Shown: positions 45,748-54,263, counted from the stretch's first letter. The stretch: DNA of 64,000 bases from Burkholderiales bacterium (GCA_020854035.1 JADZGE010000021.1:142074-206073), one strand, 5' to 3'. Numbers and translations are program-made. The notes: generated from the sequence alone by a model not told the origin.

Positions 45748-46440
45748 TCAGTCCTGACCGTCAACCAGCCGGCCCGCCGCAAGGCGCAGCACGCGGTCGC
45801 AGCGCCGCGTGAGCGCTTCGTCGTGCGTCACCAGCACGAGCGTCGTGCCGCTCTCCCGATTCAGGCCGAAGAGGAGCTCGATCACCTGCGCGCCGGTGGC
45901 GGGATCGAGGTTGCCGGTGGGCTCGTCGGCGAAGAGGATACGCGGGCGGGTGACGAACGCGCGCCCGATCGCCACCCGCTGCTGCTCGCCGCCGGACAAC
46001 TGCCGCGGATAGTGATGGACGCGATTCCCGAGACCGACCCGCTCCAGCATCGTCAGTGCCGGGCCGCGCGCGTCGGTCGCGCCGGCAAGCTCCAGCGGCA
46101 GCATCACGTTTTCGAGCGCGGTCATCCCCGGCAGCAGATGGAACGACTGGAACACGAAGCCCGCGAGCCGCGCGCGCAATGCCGCGCGGCCGTCCTCGTC
46201 GAGCGCGTAGAGGTCGTTCCCGCCGACCTCGACCCTGCCGCTCGTGGGGGTGTCGAGGCCCGCGAGCAGCGAGAGCAGCGTCGATTTGCCCGAGCCCGAG
46301 ACCCCCACCACGGCGACCGATTCTCGCGCGCGCACCTCGAGCCCGACGCCCGCCAGTATGGTCAGCTCCGCCGCGCCGGTGCTAACCTGCTTGCCGAGAT
46401 CCGTGGCCTTGACTATGGGAACTTCGAGATTGCCGGGCAT
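45748..46440 (-). CDS. ABC transporter ATPase (YbbA/LolD-like)
   Basis: The 230-residue ATPase has Walker A (GVSGSGKST), Q-loop region (GFVFQSFHLLPGMTALENVMLPL), signature LSGGEQQRVAIGRAF, Walker B ILFADEPTGNLD, and the H-loop LVTHDEAL. It belongs to the MacB/LolD class of ATPases that drive FtsX-like permeases. ATG 46440 is chosen; the frame upstream runs antisense to the esterase signal peptide. The start region overlaps the divergent esterase by about 26 bases. Confidence 0.92.
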   Translation of the reverse strand: MPGNLEVPIVKATDLGKQVSTGAAELTILAGVGLEVRARESVAVVGVSGSGKSTLLSLLAGLDTPTSGRVEVGGNDLYALDEDGRAALRARLAGFVFQSFHLLPGMTALENVMLPLELAGATDARGPALTMLERVGLGNRVHHYPRQLSGGEQQRVAIGRAFVTRPRILFADEPTGNLDPATGAQVIELLFGLNRESGTTLVLVTHDEALTRRCDRVLRLAAGRLVDGQD

Positions 46441-47047
46441 TGCCTTTCGCTTCGCCGCCGCGTGCGCGCTTGGTCTTTGCACCGCCGCGTCCGCCGCGAC
46501 GGTCATGGTCTACGGTGACAGTCTGTCCGCCGGCTACGGCGTGGCGGCGGGAAAGGACTGGGCGAGTCTCCTCGCCGCGCGGTTGCGCGAGGAACGTTTC
46601 GATTATATGGTAGCCAACGCCAGCGTCAGCGGCGAGACCACTCGCGGCGGGCTTGCCCGCATCGCCGCCTCGCTTGAACGGCACAAGCCGCAGGTCGTCG
46701 TACTCGCGCTCGGCGCCAACGACGGCCTGCGCGGCGGCGATCCGGGCGCGATGCGCGCGAATCTCGAAGCGATCGTCGACGCTTCCCGCAAGGCCGGCGC
46801 CCGCGTGCTGCTCGTCGGCATGCGGCTGCCGCCCAACTACGGCGCCGCGTATGCCGAAAAGTTCCGGAAAACCTTCGCCGAGGTCGCGGCGAGCCGGAAC
46901 GTCCCGCTCGTGCCGTTCCTGTTCGAGGGTTTCGCTGCGGACCGCGCCTACTTCCAGCCCGATACCATCCATCCTTCGGAGAAGGCGCAACCGCTCATGC
47001 TGGAAACCGTGTGGAAGGGACTGCGGCCGCTCCTGAAGCGGCGGTGA
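46415..47047 (+). CDS. tesA: Arylesterase / acyl-CoA thioesterase TesA (SGNH hydrolase)
   Basis: TesA is a periplasmic multifunctional esterase, thioesterase and lysophospholipase. The 210-residue protein has a signal peptide ending in CTAASA and the SGNH blocks: GDSLSAGYG with the nucleophile Ser, NASVSGETTRGG, LALGANDG, and the catalytic DTIHPS. ATG 46415 places the signal peptide at the N-terminus; TTG 46433 is an alternative that would reduce overlap with the ABC gene. The divergent tesA-ybbAP order is conserved in proteobacteria. Confidence 0.9.
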   Translation: MGTSRLPGIAFRFAAACALGLCTAASAATVMVYGDSLSAGYGVAAGKDWASLLAARLREERFDYMVANASVSGETTRGGLARIAASLERHKPQVVVLALGANDGLRGGDPGAMRANLEAIVDASRKAGARVLLVGMRLPPNYGAAYAEKFRKTFAEVAASRNVPLVPFLFEGFAADRAYFQPDTIHPSEKAQPLMLETVWKGLRPLLKRR

Positions 47048-47094
47048 CCCCGCGGTTCAGTGACCGGGGATCGGTCGCGACCGACGGGCCGTGG

Positions 47095-48156
47095 TCATTC
47101 GGTCACCACGACCCGCGGTTCACCCGCCGCGAGCGCACCGATGCGTGCCGCGTAGCGGAAGCCCTCGGCACGGAAGACGTCGAGAACGGCCGGCGCCGTT
47201 TCGTCGTCGCAAGCGACGAGCAGCCCGCCGCTCGTCTGGGGATCGGTGAGCAGTCGTCTCCGCCACACCGGCCAGCCGGCGGGCAGGACCACGTCCTTCT
47301 CGCAGCTCGCCCAATTGCGATCGGAGGCGCCGGTCGCGTACCCGGCCTCCGCCAGCGGGCGCGCGGCCCCGAGTACCGGCACCGCGCCGAAGGATACGCG
47401 CGCGGCGAGGGCCGACCCGCGGCAGATCTCAAGCAGGTGCCCGATCAATCCATAACCGGTGATGTCGGTCATCGCGTGCACGCCCGCCATCGCCGCGAGC
47501 TTCACTCCGGGCGTGTTGAGCTGCGTGGCGGACTCGATCATCTGCCGGTAGCCCTCTGCGCCCAGTTCGCCCTTCTTCAGCGCCGCGCCCATGATGCCGA
47601 TCCCGAGGCCCTTGCCGAGTATCAGGATGTCGCCGGCGCGCGCGCGGTCGTTGCGCTTCACCTGGCGCGGGTCGACGAGCCCGAGCGCGACAAGCCCGTA
47701 GAGGGGCTCCGGCGTGTCGAGCGAGTGGCCGCCCGCGATCGGCACGCCGACCGTCTCGCACACGGCGTGGCCGCCGGCGACGATTCTCGCGATGACGGCC
47801 GTCGGGATCTTGCCGAGCGGCATGCCGAGCAGCGCGAGCGCCAGGAACGGGCGCCCGCCCATCGCGTAGACGTCGGATATGGCGTTGGTGGCGGCGATGC
47901 GACCGAAGTCGTACGGATCGTCGACGATCGGCGTGAAAAAGTCGGTCGTGGCGACGAGCGCCTGCGTCTCGCTCAGACGGTACACCGCCGCGTCGTCGTT
48001 CGACTCGTTGCCGACCAGGAGGTCCGGATACAGCCGCCCGGCCGGAGAGCCCGCCAGTACTTCGCTCAGCACCGCCGGCGAGAGCTTGCAGCCTCAGCCG
48101 CCGCCGTGCGAGAACCGGGTGAGCCGTACCGGATCGTCCTCGATGGGCTTGTTCAT
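47095..48156 (-). CDS. selD: Selenophosphate synthase SelD, itself a selenoprotein (UGA = Sec21)
   Basis: SelD makes selenophosphate from selenide and ATP. Read from ATG 48156 the protein begins MNKPIEDDPVRLTRFSHGGG, then an in-frame TGA (48096-48094), then GCKLSPAVLSE. This GGG-x-GCK site is where SelD carries its catalytic Cys or Sec, so the UGA is read as selenocysteine. The rest is intact: TTDFFTPIVDDPYDFGRIAATNAISD, YAMGGRP, GGHSLDTPEPLYGLVALG, GYGLIGHLLE and TDPQTSGGLLV. The total is 353 residues including Sec. A caller that treats UGA as a stop would report a protein starting at 48072, lacking the active site. It is divergent from selU and converges with tesA. Confidence 0.92.
48064..48093 (-). 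promoter_or_regulatory. Candidate bacterial SECIS element in selD
   Basis: Directly after the UGA, eight bases are followed by GCTC (48085-48082), a single T, CGCC (48080-48077), loop GGC, GGTG (48073-48070), CT and GAGC (48067-48064). The two 4-bp helices stack around a bulged U. Counting the U of UGA as 1, the bulge is at 16 and the G-containing loop at 21-23. This is close to the E. coli fdhF element, which has bulged U17 and loop G23/U24. Confidence 0.65.
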
Positions 48157-48223
48157 GTGCGTTCGAGACTGTAACCTGACGCCGCCCGCCGCCGGAAGAC
48201 TCCGGCATTCCAGGACACGCAAC

Positions 48224-49279
48224 GTGCGCGAACCGGCGCCCGCCACCGTAGCACAACTCGCCGAGTTTGACGAGGTGATCGACGTGCGTTCCGAGAGCGA
48301 GTTCGCCGCCGATCACGTGAGCGGCGCGTCGAGCTGCCCGGTGCTGAGCGACGAAGAGCGCGCCCGCGTCGGCACGATCCACAGGCAGCGCTCGCCCTTC
48401 GAGGCGCGCAAGATTGGCTCCGCGCTGGTGGCGGCGAACATCTCGCGCCATCTCGCCGGGCGCTTCCTCGATCGCCCGCGCGAATGGCGCCCGCTCGTCT
48501 ATTGCTGGCGCGGCGGACAGAGAAGCGGCGCTGTCGCCCACGTGCTCGCCGAGATCGGCTGGCACACCGGGCGGCTCGCGGGCGGCTACCGCGCCTACCG
48601 CCGCGCGGTGATCGACGACCTGGAGCGCCTGCCCGGCGCGTTCACCTGGCGCGTGTTCTGCGGGCTGACCGGCACCGGCAAGAGCCTGCTCCTGCGCGCG
48701 CTCGCCGCCGCCGGGGCGCAGGTGCTAGACCTCGAGTCGCTCGCGGCGCATCGCGGCTCGGTGCTGGGTGCCCTGCCCGGCGAGCGGCAGCCTCCGCAGA
48801 AGCTCTTCGAGAGCCGCCTGTGGCGGCAACTGAGCCGCTTCGATCCCGCGCGGCCCGTCCACGTCGAGGCGGAGAGCCGCCGCATCGGGGCGCTCGGTCT
48901 CCCCGGGCGCCTCGTGGACGCGATGCGGGCGGCCGGGTGCGTGAGGATCGAGGCGCCGGTGGCGCTGCGCGTGGCGTTGCTCAGGCGCGAGTACCCTCAT
49001 CTCACCGAAGAGCCCGCCGCGCTCGCCGCGGGGCTCGATGCGCTCGTGCCGCTGCATGGACGGGAGCGCGTGAACCACTGGCAGGCGCTCGCCGCCGCCG
49101 GCGAGTGGGACGAACTCACGCGCGAACTGCTGGAGCGCCACTACGATCCCGCCTATTCGAGAGCGATCAACCGCCACTACCCGGCGCTTTCGAGCGCTCC
49201 GAAGCTGCAACTGGAGAAAATCGACGAGGAGGCGTTCGCCGCCGTTGCCCGCGAGTGCCTTGCCGGCGCGCCGCGCTGA
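48224..49279 (+). CDS. selU: tRNA 2-selenouridine synthase SelU (MnmH)
   Basis: SelU uses selenophosphate to convert 2-thiouridine (via a geranylated intermediate) to 2-selenouridine at wobble position 34 of certain tRNAs. The 351-residue protein has an N-terminal rhodanese domain (FDEVIDVRSESEFAADHV) with the catalytic cysteine in VYCWRGGQRSG (near 92), and a C-terminal P-loop domain (GLTGTGKS, near 147). GTG 48224 has AGGA eight bases upstream. Pairing with selD, whose product it consumes, supports the call. Confidence 0.93.
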   Translation: MREPAPATVAQLAEFDEVIDVRSESEFAADHVSGASSCPVLSDEERARVGTIHRQRSPFEARKIGSALVAANISRHLAGRFLDRPREWRPLVYCWRGGQRSGAVAHVLAEIGWHTGRLAGGYRAYRRAVIDDLERLPGAFTWRVFCGLTGTGKSLLLRALAAAGAQVLDLESLAAHRGSVLGALPGERQPPQKLFESRLWRQLSRFDPARPVHVEAESRRIGALGLPGRLVDAMRAAGCVRIEAPVALRVALLRREYPHLTEEPAALAAGLDALVPLHGRERVNHWQALAAAGEWDELTRELLERHYDPAYSRAINRHYPALSSAPKLQLEKIDEEAFAAVARECLAGAPR

Positions 49280-49362
49280 AGCCGTGCGCCGGGCGCTTGC
49301 GCGCGACCCCGCTTTCGGTCACCATTCCCGCATCCCGCCGACAGAGCGGGCGCCCCCGCCGA

Positions 49363-49827
49363 ATGCTAGACCAGCCAGCTCCCGAATTCGAACTGCCAGC
49401 GACGGGCGGCAGCACCTTTCGCCTGTCCTCGGCCCGCGGCAACCTCGCCGTCCTCTATTTCTACCCAAAAGACAATACCCCCGGCTGCACCCTCGAGAGC
49501 CAGCAGTTCCGGGACCACTACCCGCAATTCGCGAAGCTCGGGTGCGCCGTGTTCGGCATCTCGCGCGACAGCGTCAAGTCGCACGAAAACTTCAAGGGCA
49601 GGCTGGGATTGCCCTTCGAGCTGCTCTCCGACGCCGAGGAGAAGGCGTGCAAGGCGTTTTCCGTCATCAAGATGAAGAACATGTACGGCAGGAAGGTGCG
49701 CGGGATCGAGCGCAGCACGTTCGTCATCGATGCCGGCGGCATCGTCCGCCGCGAATGGCGCGGCGTGAAAGTGCCGGGCCACGTCGAGGAGGTCCTCGCT
49801 TTCGTGAAGAACCTGCCCGGCCGGTGA
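49363..49827 (+). CDS. bcp: Thiol peroxidase, Bcp/PrxQ-type peroxiredoxin
   Basis: Bcp reduces hydroperoxides using thioredoxin-type donors. The 154-residue protein has LYFYPKDNTPGCTLESQQFRD, with the peroxidatic Cys at residue 42 in the PxxxTxxC context. Other cysteines are at about 61 and 95. The resolving Cys that follows five residues after the peroxidatic one in many Bcp proteins is absent, so it is either a 1-Cys type or resolves through a more distant Cys. ATG 49363 gives the usual length. It is followed 70 bases later by phoH. Confidence 0.92.
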   Translation: MLDQPAPEFELPATGGSTFRLSSARGNLAVLYFYPKDNTPGCTLESQQFRDHYPQFAKLGCAVFGISRDSVKSHENFKGRLGLPFELLSDAEEKACKAFSVIKMKNMYGRKVRGIERSTFVIDAGGIVRREWRGVKVPGHVEEVLAFVKNLPGR

Positions 49828-49897
49828 CGGGCGGCAGGTCATGCGCGCGCGCTTCGCCCGCTCCTCACCATCACCGTCATCATCACCGCATCCCCGC

Positions 49898-51319
49898 ATG
49901 AGCCCGCGCAAGCCCGCCGCCGCAAGCCGTCCCGCCGCCGCCACCAAGCTCTTCGTGCTCGACACCAACGTGCTGATGCACGACCCGACGAGTCTGTTCC
50001 GCTTCGAGGAGCACGATGTCTTCATCCCGATGGCGACGCTGGAGGAGCTCGACAACCACAAGCTCGGCATGTCGGAAGTCTCACGCAACGCGCGGCAGGC
50101 GAGCCGCTACCTCGACGAACTCGTCTCGCGCACGAGCGCCGGCATCGCCGCCGGCATACCGCTCGCCGCGCACGGCGAACGCTCCGCCACGGGGCGGCTC
50201 TTCCTGCAGACCGAGGCGATGAACGGGGAGCTCCCGGCGCGCCTCGCGAGCGGCAAGACCGACAACCAGATCCTCGCGGTCGTGCGGCACCTCCAGGAAG
50301 CGCATCCGCGGCGCGGGGTGATCCTCGTGTCGAAGGACATCAACATGCGCATCAAGGCGCATGCGCTCGCGCTCGCCGCGGAGGATTACTTCAGCGACAA
50401 GGTGCTGGAGGACACCGATCTCCTCTACACCGGCACGCGCGAGCTGCCCGCCGACTTCTGGGAGCGCCACGGCAAGGAGATGGAGTCATGGCAGCAGGGC
50501 GGGCACACCTGGTACCGCGTGCGCGGCCCGCTCTGCCCGCAGTTCCTCGTGAACGAGTTCGTCTACATCGAGATCGACCGGCCGTTCCACGCGCAGGTGC
50601 GCGAGGTGAACGGCGGCATGGCGGTGTTGCAGACGCTGAGGGACCACACGCACCAGCGCCACGGCGTCTGGGGCATCACGGCGCGCAACCGCGAACAGAA
50701 TTTCGCGTTGAACGCGCTCATGAATCCGGACATCGATTTCGTCACGCTGCTCGGCCAGGCCGGCACCGGCAAGACGCTGCTGACGCTCGCCGCCGGTCTC
50801 ACCCAGGTGCTCGACCAGAAGACCTACAGCGAGATCATCGTGACCCGCGTCACGGTCCCGGTGGGCGAGGACATCGGTTTCCTCCCCGGCACCGAGGAGG
50901 AGAAGATGACGCCCTGGATGGGCGCGCTCGAGGACAATCTCGACGTGCTGAACCGCACCGATGACGAGGCCGGCGAGTGGGGCCGCGCCGCCACGCGCGA
51001 CCTCGTGCGCTCGCGCATCAGGGTGAAGTCGCTGAATTTCATGCGCGGCCGCACCTTCCTCAACAAGTTCCTCGTGATCGACGAGGCGCAGAACCTCACC
51101 CCCAAGCAGATGAAGACACTCGTCACCCGCGCCGGCCCCGGCACCAAGGTGGTGTGCCTGGGCAACATCGCCCAGATCGACACGCCCTATCTCACCGAAG
51201 GCAGCTCGGGTCTCACCTACGTCGTGGACCGCATGAAGGGCTGGGCCCACGGCGGGCACGTGACGCTGACGCGCGGCGAGCGCTCGCGCCTCGCCGACTA
51301 CGCCGCCGACGCTCTCTGA
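49898..51319 (+). CDS. PIN-domain PhoH-family ATPase (PhoH2-like)
   Basis: The 473-residue protein fuses an N-terminal PIN nuclease domain (KLFVLDTNVLMHD, the acidic MATLEELD, DNQILAV and LVSKDINMRIKA) to a C-terminal PhoH ATPase (GQAGTGKTLL near 290, VGEDIGFLPGTEEEK, FLVIDEAQNLTPKQMK). Proteins of this PhoH2 type have reported RNA helicase and ribonuclease activity. ATG 49898 places the PIN domain at the N-terminus; an ATG 19 codons upstream is less likely. It converges with dnaB. Confidence 0.9.
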   Translation: MSPRKPAAASRPAAATKLFVLDTNVLMHDPTSLFRFEEHDVFIPMATLEELDNHKLGMSEVSRNARQASRYLDELVSRTSAGIAAGIPLAAHGERSATGRLFLQTEAMNGELPARLASGKTDNQILAVVRHLQEAHPRRGVILVSKDINMRIKAHALALAAEDYFSDKVLEDTDLLYTGTRELPADFWERHGKEMESWQQGGHTWYRVRGPLCPQFLVNEFVYIEIDRPFHAQVREVNGGMAVLQTLRDHTHQRHGVWGITARNREQNFALNALMNPDIDFVTLLGQAGTGKTLLTLAAGLTQVLDQKTYSEIIVTRVTVPVGEDIGFLPGTEEEKMTPWMGALEDNLDVLNRTDDEAGEWGRAATRDLVRSRIRVKSLNFMRGRTFLNKFLVIDEAQNLTPKQMKTLVTRAGPGTKVVCLGNIAQIDTPYLTEGSSGLTYVVDRMKGWAHGGHVTLTRGERSRLADYAADAL

Positions 51320-51334
51320 ATCGCCCGGTCGGGG

Positions 51335-51360
51335 GGCGAGCCCTCAAGCGAGGGTTCGCC
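51335..51360. terminator. Hairpin between convergent phoH and dnaB
   Basis: GGCGAGCCCTC (51335-51345), loop AAGC and GAGGGTTCGCC (51350-51360) form an 11-bp stem with one G-U pair. It lies 15 bases after the phoH stop. No T-run follows on either strand, so intrinsic termination is unproven. Confidence 0.45.
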
Positions 51361-51426
51361 GTTGCGAGCGGGCAGCCGGCGGGAAGCGGTAATACGGGCG
51401 GCCGGCCGCTGGCCGCTGGTGGCCGG

Positions 51427-52818
51427 TCAGAACCGTCCCGGATCGGCGTAATTCTCGAACCGGGTGAATTCGCCCCGGAAGGTTAGCTTCAGCATGCCGA
51501 TGGGGCCGTTTCGCTGCTTGCCGATGATGATCTCCGCGAGCCCCTTGTCGGGAGAATCAGGGTGGTAGACCTCGTCGCGGTAGATGAAGACGATCACGTC
51601 CGCGTCCTGCTCTATCGCCCCCGATTCGCGGAGGTCCGACATCATCGGGCGGCGGTCGGTGCGCGATTCCACGCCGCGGTTCAATTGCGAGAGCGCGACG
51701 ATCGGCACGTTCAGCTCCTTGGCGAGCGCCTTCAGCGACCGCGAGATCTCCGAGAGCTCGGTCGCGCGGTTCTCGCTGTCGGGGCGCGAGGCCGACATGA
51801 GCTGGAGATAGTCCACCACGATCAATCCCAGCTTGCCGCAGCTCCGGTAGAGCCGGCGCGCGCGCGCGCGCAGCTCCAGCGGGTTCAACGCCCCGCTGTC
51901 GTCGATGAAGATGCTGGCGTTCTGCAGCCGCTCGAGCGCCTTCGTGACCCGCCCCCAGTCCTCCTCCTCCACGCGCCCCGTGCGGATCTTGTGCTGCGAG
52001 ACGCGCGCGAGCGATCCGACGAGCCGCATCGCGACCTGTTCGCCGCTCATTTCCATGCTGAACACGGCGACCGGCAGGCCGAAGTCTATCGCGACGTACT
52101 CCGCGATGTTGAGCGCGAACGCCGTCTTGCCCATCGACGGCCTGCCCGCGACGATGATGAGGTCGGAGGGCTGCAGCCCCGAGGTGCGCCCGTCCAGATC
52201 CGTGTAGCCGGTCGGGATACCGGTGATCTCCGACGGGTTGTCCGAGTGGTAGAGCTCGTCCATCCGCGTGACGACGCGGGCGGCGAGTTCCTCGATCGGC
52301 ACGAAGCCCGTCCGGCCGCGCGCCCCGGCCTCGGCGATCTCGAAGATGCGGCCTTCGGCCTCGTCGAGCATCTGCGAGGCGGTTCGCCCCATGGGGCTGA
52401 ATGCGGCGTCGGCGATCTCGGTTCCCACGCTGGCAAGCCGGCGCATGATCGCCCGCTCGCGCACGATCTCGGCGTAGCGCCGGATATTGGCGGCGCCCGG
52501 CGTGTTCGCGGCGAGCGCCCCGAGGTAGGCCTGTCCGCCCGCGTCGGCGAGCTTGCCGCTTCTTTCGAGGCTCTCCGCGAGGGTCAGCACGTCGGCGGGC
52601 TTGCCGCCCTCGACGAGATCCGAGATGTGCTGGAAGATCAGCCGGTGGTCCGCCCGGTAGAAGTCCGCGGCGGACACGACGTCCGCGACCCGGTCCCACG
52701 CCGTGTTCTCGAGCATGAGCCCGCCCAGCACGGACTGCTCGGCCTCGATCGACTGGGGCGGCACCCGCGCCGCTTCGACCTGTGGATCCTTCAGGATCGA
52801 AGCAACGCCCTGTGCCAT
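51427..52818 (-). CDS. dnaB: Replicative DNA helicase DnaB
   Basis: DnaB is the hexameric helicase of the replication fork. The 463-residue protein has the N-terminal helical domain (PQSIEAEQSVLGGLMLENTAWDRV) and a RecA-like C-terminal motor: Walker A AGRPSMGKTA, FSMEMSGEQ, Walker B LIVVDYLQLMS, and the ALSQLNRGVESR loop. ATG 52818 (MAQGVASILKDPQVEAARVP) is a normal start. A terminator separates it from rplI, so it probably has its own promoter in the 215-base gap, where I see no clear -35/-10 pair. Confidence 0.96.
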   Translation of the reverse strand: MAQGVASILKDPQVEAARVPPQSIEAEQSVLGGLMLENTAWDRVADVVSAADFYRADHRLIFQHISDLVEGGKPADVLTLAESLERSGKLADAGGQAYLGALAANTPGAANIRRYAEIVRERAIMRRLASVGTEIADAAFSPMGRTASQMLDEAEGRIFEIAEAGARGRTGFVPIEELAARVVTRMDELYHSDNPSEITGIPTGYTDLDGRTSGLQPSDLIIVAGRPSMGKTAFALNIAEYVAIDFGLPVAVFSMEMSGEQVAMRLVGSLARVSQHKIRTGRVEEEDWGRVTKALERLQNASIFIDDSGALNPLELRARARRLYRSCGKLGLIVVDYLQLMSASRPDSENRATELSEISRSLKALAKELNVPIVALSQLNRGVESRTDRRPMMSDLRESGAIEQDADVIVFIYRDEVYHPDSPDKGLAEIIIGKQRNGPIGMLKLTFRGEFTRFENYADPGRF

Positions 52819-52877
52819 GTCGCGTGTCCCGGGTGGGCTGGAAAGAAATCGATAGCGCGCGCCGGTGCGGCGTGAGC

Positions 52878-52895
52878 GCGGGCGGCGCCGCCCGC
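52878..52895. promoter_or_regulatory. GC palindrome upstream of dnaB
   Basis: GCGGGCGGCGCCGCCCGC is a perfect 18-base palindrome, flanked by GTGAG (52873-52877) and CTCAC (52899-52903), which extend the symmetry. It lies 60 bases upstream of dnaB, between the terminator and the start. It could be an mRNA hairpin or an operator. Confidence 0.35.
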
Positions 52896-52916
52896 AGAGC
52901 CTCACCCAATCTACCG

Positions 52917-52947
52917 AAAAAAATGGGCCGTCGCCAGCCCATTTTTT
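52917..52947. terminator. Bidirectional Rho-independent terminator after rplI
   Basis: AAAAAATGGGC (52918-52928), eight-base loop and GCCCATTTTTT (52937-52947) form an 11-bp stem with an A-run on one side and a T-run on the other. It is downstream of rplI on the minus strand and upstream of dnaB. This is the cleanest terminator in the window. Confidence 0.88.
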
Positions 52948-53033
52948 CGCGTGCGGGAAATCGCTTCCCGGTCAACTGCCGGCGGGCGATCCCTCGCCGC
53001 GGCGGGCTCGCGCCCGGCGGCCGCGCAGGTCCG

Positions 53034-53483
53034 TCACTGCTCGCCCAGAACCGAGACGGTGACCGTCACCACCACCTCGCCGTGCAGCGCGACCTTGAGC
53101 GGATGGTCCCCGACCTGCTTCAATGGTCCCTGCGGCATCCGGATCGCGGCCTTCGGCACGTCGAACCCGTGCGCTTTCAGGGCCTGTGCGACGTCGACGT
53201 TGGTGACCGAGCCGAAGAGCTTGCCGTCCACGCCGGCTTTCTGCGTGATCTGGACCATGAGTCCCTCGAGCCGCGCCGCGCCCTCCTGCGCCTGCGCGAG
53301 AGCCGCCGCCTGCGCGGCCTCCAGCTCGGCGCGCCGCCGCTCGATCTCGGCCACGTTCTCGGGCGTGGCGCGCTTCGCCTTGCCCTGCGGAATCAGGAAG
53401 TTCCGCGCGAATCCGTCGCGCACCTTCACGACCTCGCCCAGTTGGCCGAGGTTCGTGATTCTTTCGAGCAGTATCACTTGCAT
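53034..53483 (-). CDS. rplI: 50S ribosomal protein L9
   Basis: The 149-residue protein has the L9 N-terminal domain ([36 protein letters not shown]), the long connecting helix ([23 protein letters not shown]), and the C-terminal rRNA-binding domain ([40 protein letters not shown]). The ribosome-binding site AAGGA is five to six bases from ATG 53483 and touches the end of a heptamer hairpin array. It is the last gene before the terminator. Confidence 0.97.
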   Translation of the reverse strand: MQVILLERITNLGQLGEVVKVRDGFARNFLIPQGKAKRATPENVAEIERRRAELEAAQAAALAQAQEGAARLEGLMVQITQKAGVDGKLFGSVTNVDVAQALKAHGFDVPKAAIRMPQGPLKQVGDHPLKVALHGEVVVTVTVSVLGEQ

Positions 53484-53493
53484 GGGAGTTCCT

Positions 53494-53577
53494 TGAGCTG
53501 TGAGCTGTGGGCTGTGAGCTGTGAGCTACTGGCTGAAAGGCTCATGGCTCGTGGCCCATGGCTCGCGGCCCATAGCC
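53494..53577. repeat. Twelve-unit heptamer array between rpsR and rplI
   Basis: The gap is filled by 12 in-phase degenerate heptamers. The first six are of tgagctg type (53494-53535) and the last six of catggct/cgtggcc type (53536-53577). The second half is roughly the inverse complement of the first (GAGC against GCTC), so the array can fold into one long imperfect hairpin in the mRNA, next to the rplI ribosome-binding site. Confidence 0.8.
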
Positions 53578-53582
53578 GCCCT

Positions 53583-53885
53583 TCAATGCAGGTCCGTGTA
53601 CGGCAGCAACGCCAGGAAGCGCGCGCGGTTGATCGCGACCGAGAGCTGCCGCTGATAGCGCGCCTTGGTCCCGGTGATGCGAGCGGGGATGATCTTGCCG
53701 TTCTCGTTGATGAAATCCTTCAGGACGGCGATGTCCTTGTAGTCGATTTCCTTCACCTTCTCCGCCGTAAAGCGGCAGAATTTCCTGCGCCGGAAGAGCT
53801 GGCCGCGCCCGCGTCCATCCCTGCCCCGGCCCTTGCCCTTGCCCTTGTCCTTGGGCTTCGGCCTGCCATAACGTCCCATCGCCAT
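53583..53885 (-). CDS. rpsR: 30S ribosomal protein S18
   Basis: The 100-residue protein has the conserved S18 core ([64 protein letters not shown]). A Lys/Arg/Gly-rich N-terminal extension ([19 protein letters not shown]) makes it longer than the usual 75-90 residues. S18 binds S6, encoded two genes upstream in the same operon. The start may be ATG 53885 or the Met two codons later. Confidence 0.96.
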   Translation of the reverse strand: MAMGRYGRPKPKDKGKGKGRGRDGRGRGQLFRRRKFCRFTAEKVKEIDYKDIAVLKDFINENGKIIPARITGTKARYQRQLSVAINRARFLALLPYTDLH

Positions 53886-53951
53886 GTCCGTGTTCCTTTC
53901 CCTGTGGTTCCGCCCTGCTTCGGTCCCGCTCGCGCAACCCGCGCTCCGCGT

Positions 53952-54263
53952 TCACCCGGTCGCGCAGTCCCCGGCTTCGACCGCGGTCGCATGCAGCACC
54001 AGCTGCGCGCTCATCCGGTTCTTCCGGTTGAGAAATCCTTTCACGGTCACCGCGCGTCCCGCGCGCAACCCGGAGAGTCCCACCGCCACCTGCGCCAGCG
54101 CAATGCCCGCCACCTCGCACTCGACCTGCCTGCGCACACCGGCTTCGAGGAGCTCCGAGCGGTGCAGCAGTCTGAACGAAGCAAGCGGCACGCCGGCGGG
54201 GGTGTAGCGCAGCGGTTCGATCGCGGTCAATCTGCCACCGAGGATGACTTCGTTCGGCTCCAC
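53952..54263 (-). CDS. priB: Primosomal replication protein N (PriB)
   Basis: PriB is an OB-fold single-stranded-DNA-binding protein that helps PriA restart stalled forks. The 103-residue protein shows the SSB-like pattern NEVILGGRLTAIEPLRYTPAGVPLASFRLLHRSE, then VECEVAGIALAQVAVGLSGLRAGRAVTVKGFLNRKNR. Its place between rpsF and rpsR is where priB sits in beta- and gammaproteobacteria. Confidence 0.93.
   Translation of the reverse strand: MEPNEVILGGRLTAIEPLRYTPAGVPLASFRLLHRSELLEAGVRRQVECEVAGIALAQVAVGLSGLRAGRAVTVKGFLNRKNRMSAQLVLHATAVEAGDCATG

Noticed and set aside
47071..47084. Perfect palindrome TCGGTCGCGACCGA between tesA and selD
   Set aside because: It may help termination between convergent genes, but it lacks a T-run and such GC palindromes are common by chance in this composition.
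47095..48072. SelD as a protein starting at 48072, or as a pseudogene with a premature stop
   Set aside because: The sequence before 48072 continues the SelD alignment through GGG-UGA-GCK, with a SECIS-like hairpin. A selenoprotein explains it better than truncation.
53494..53577. CRISPR-like array between rpsR and rplI
   Set aside because: Units are 7 bases, contiguous and degenerate, with no spacers and no cas genes.
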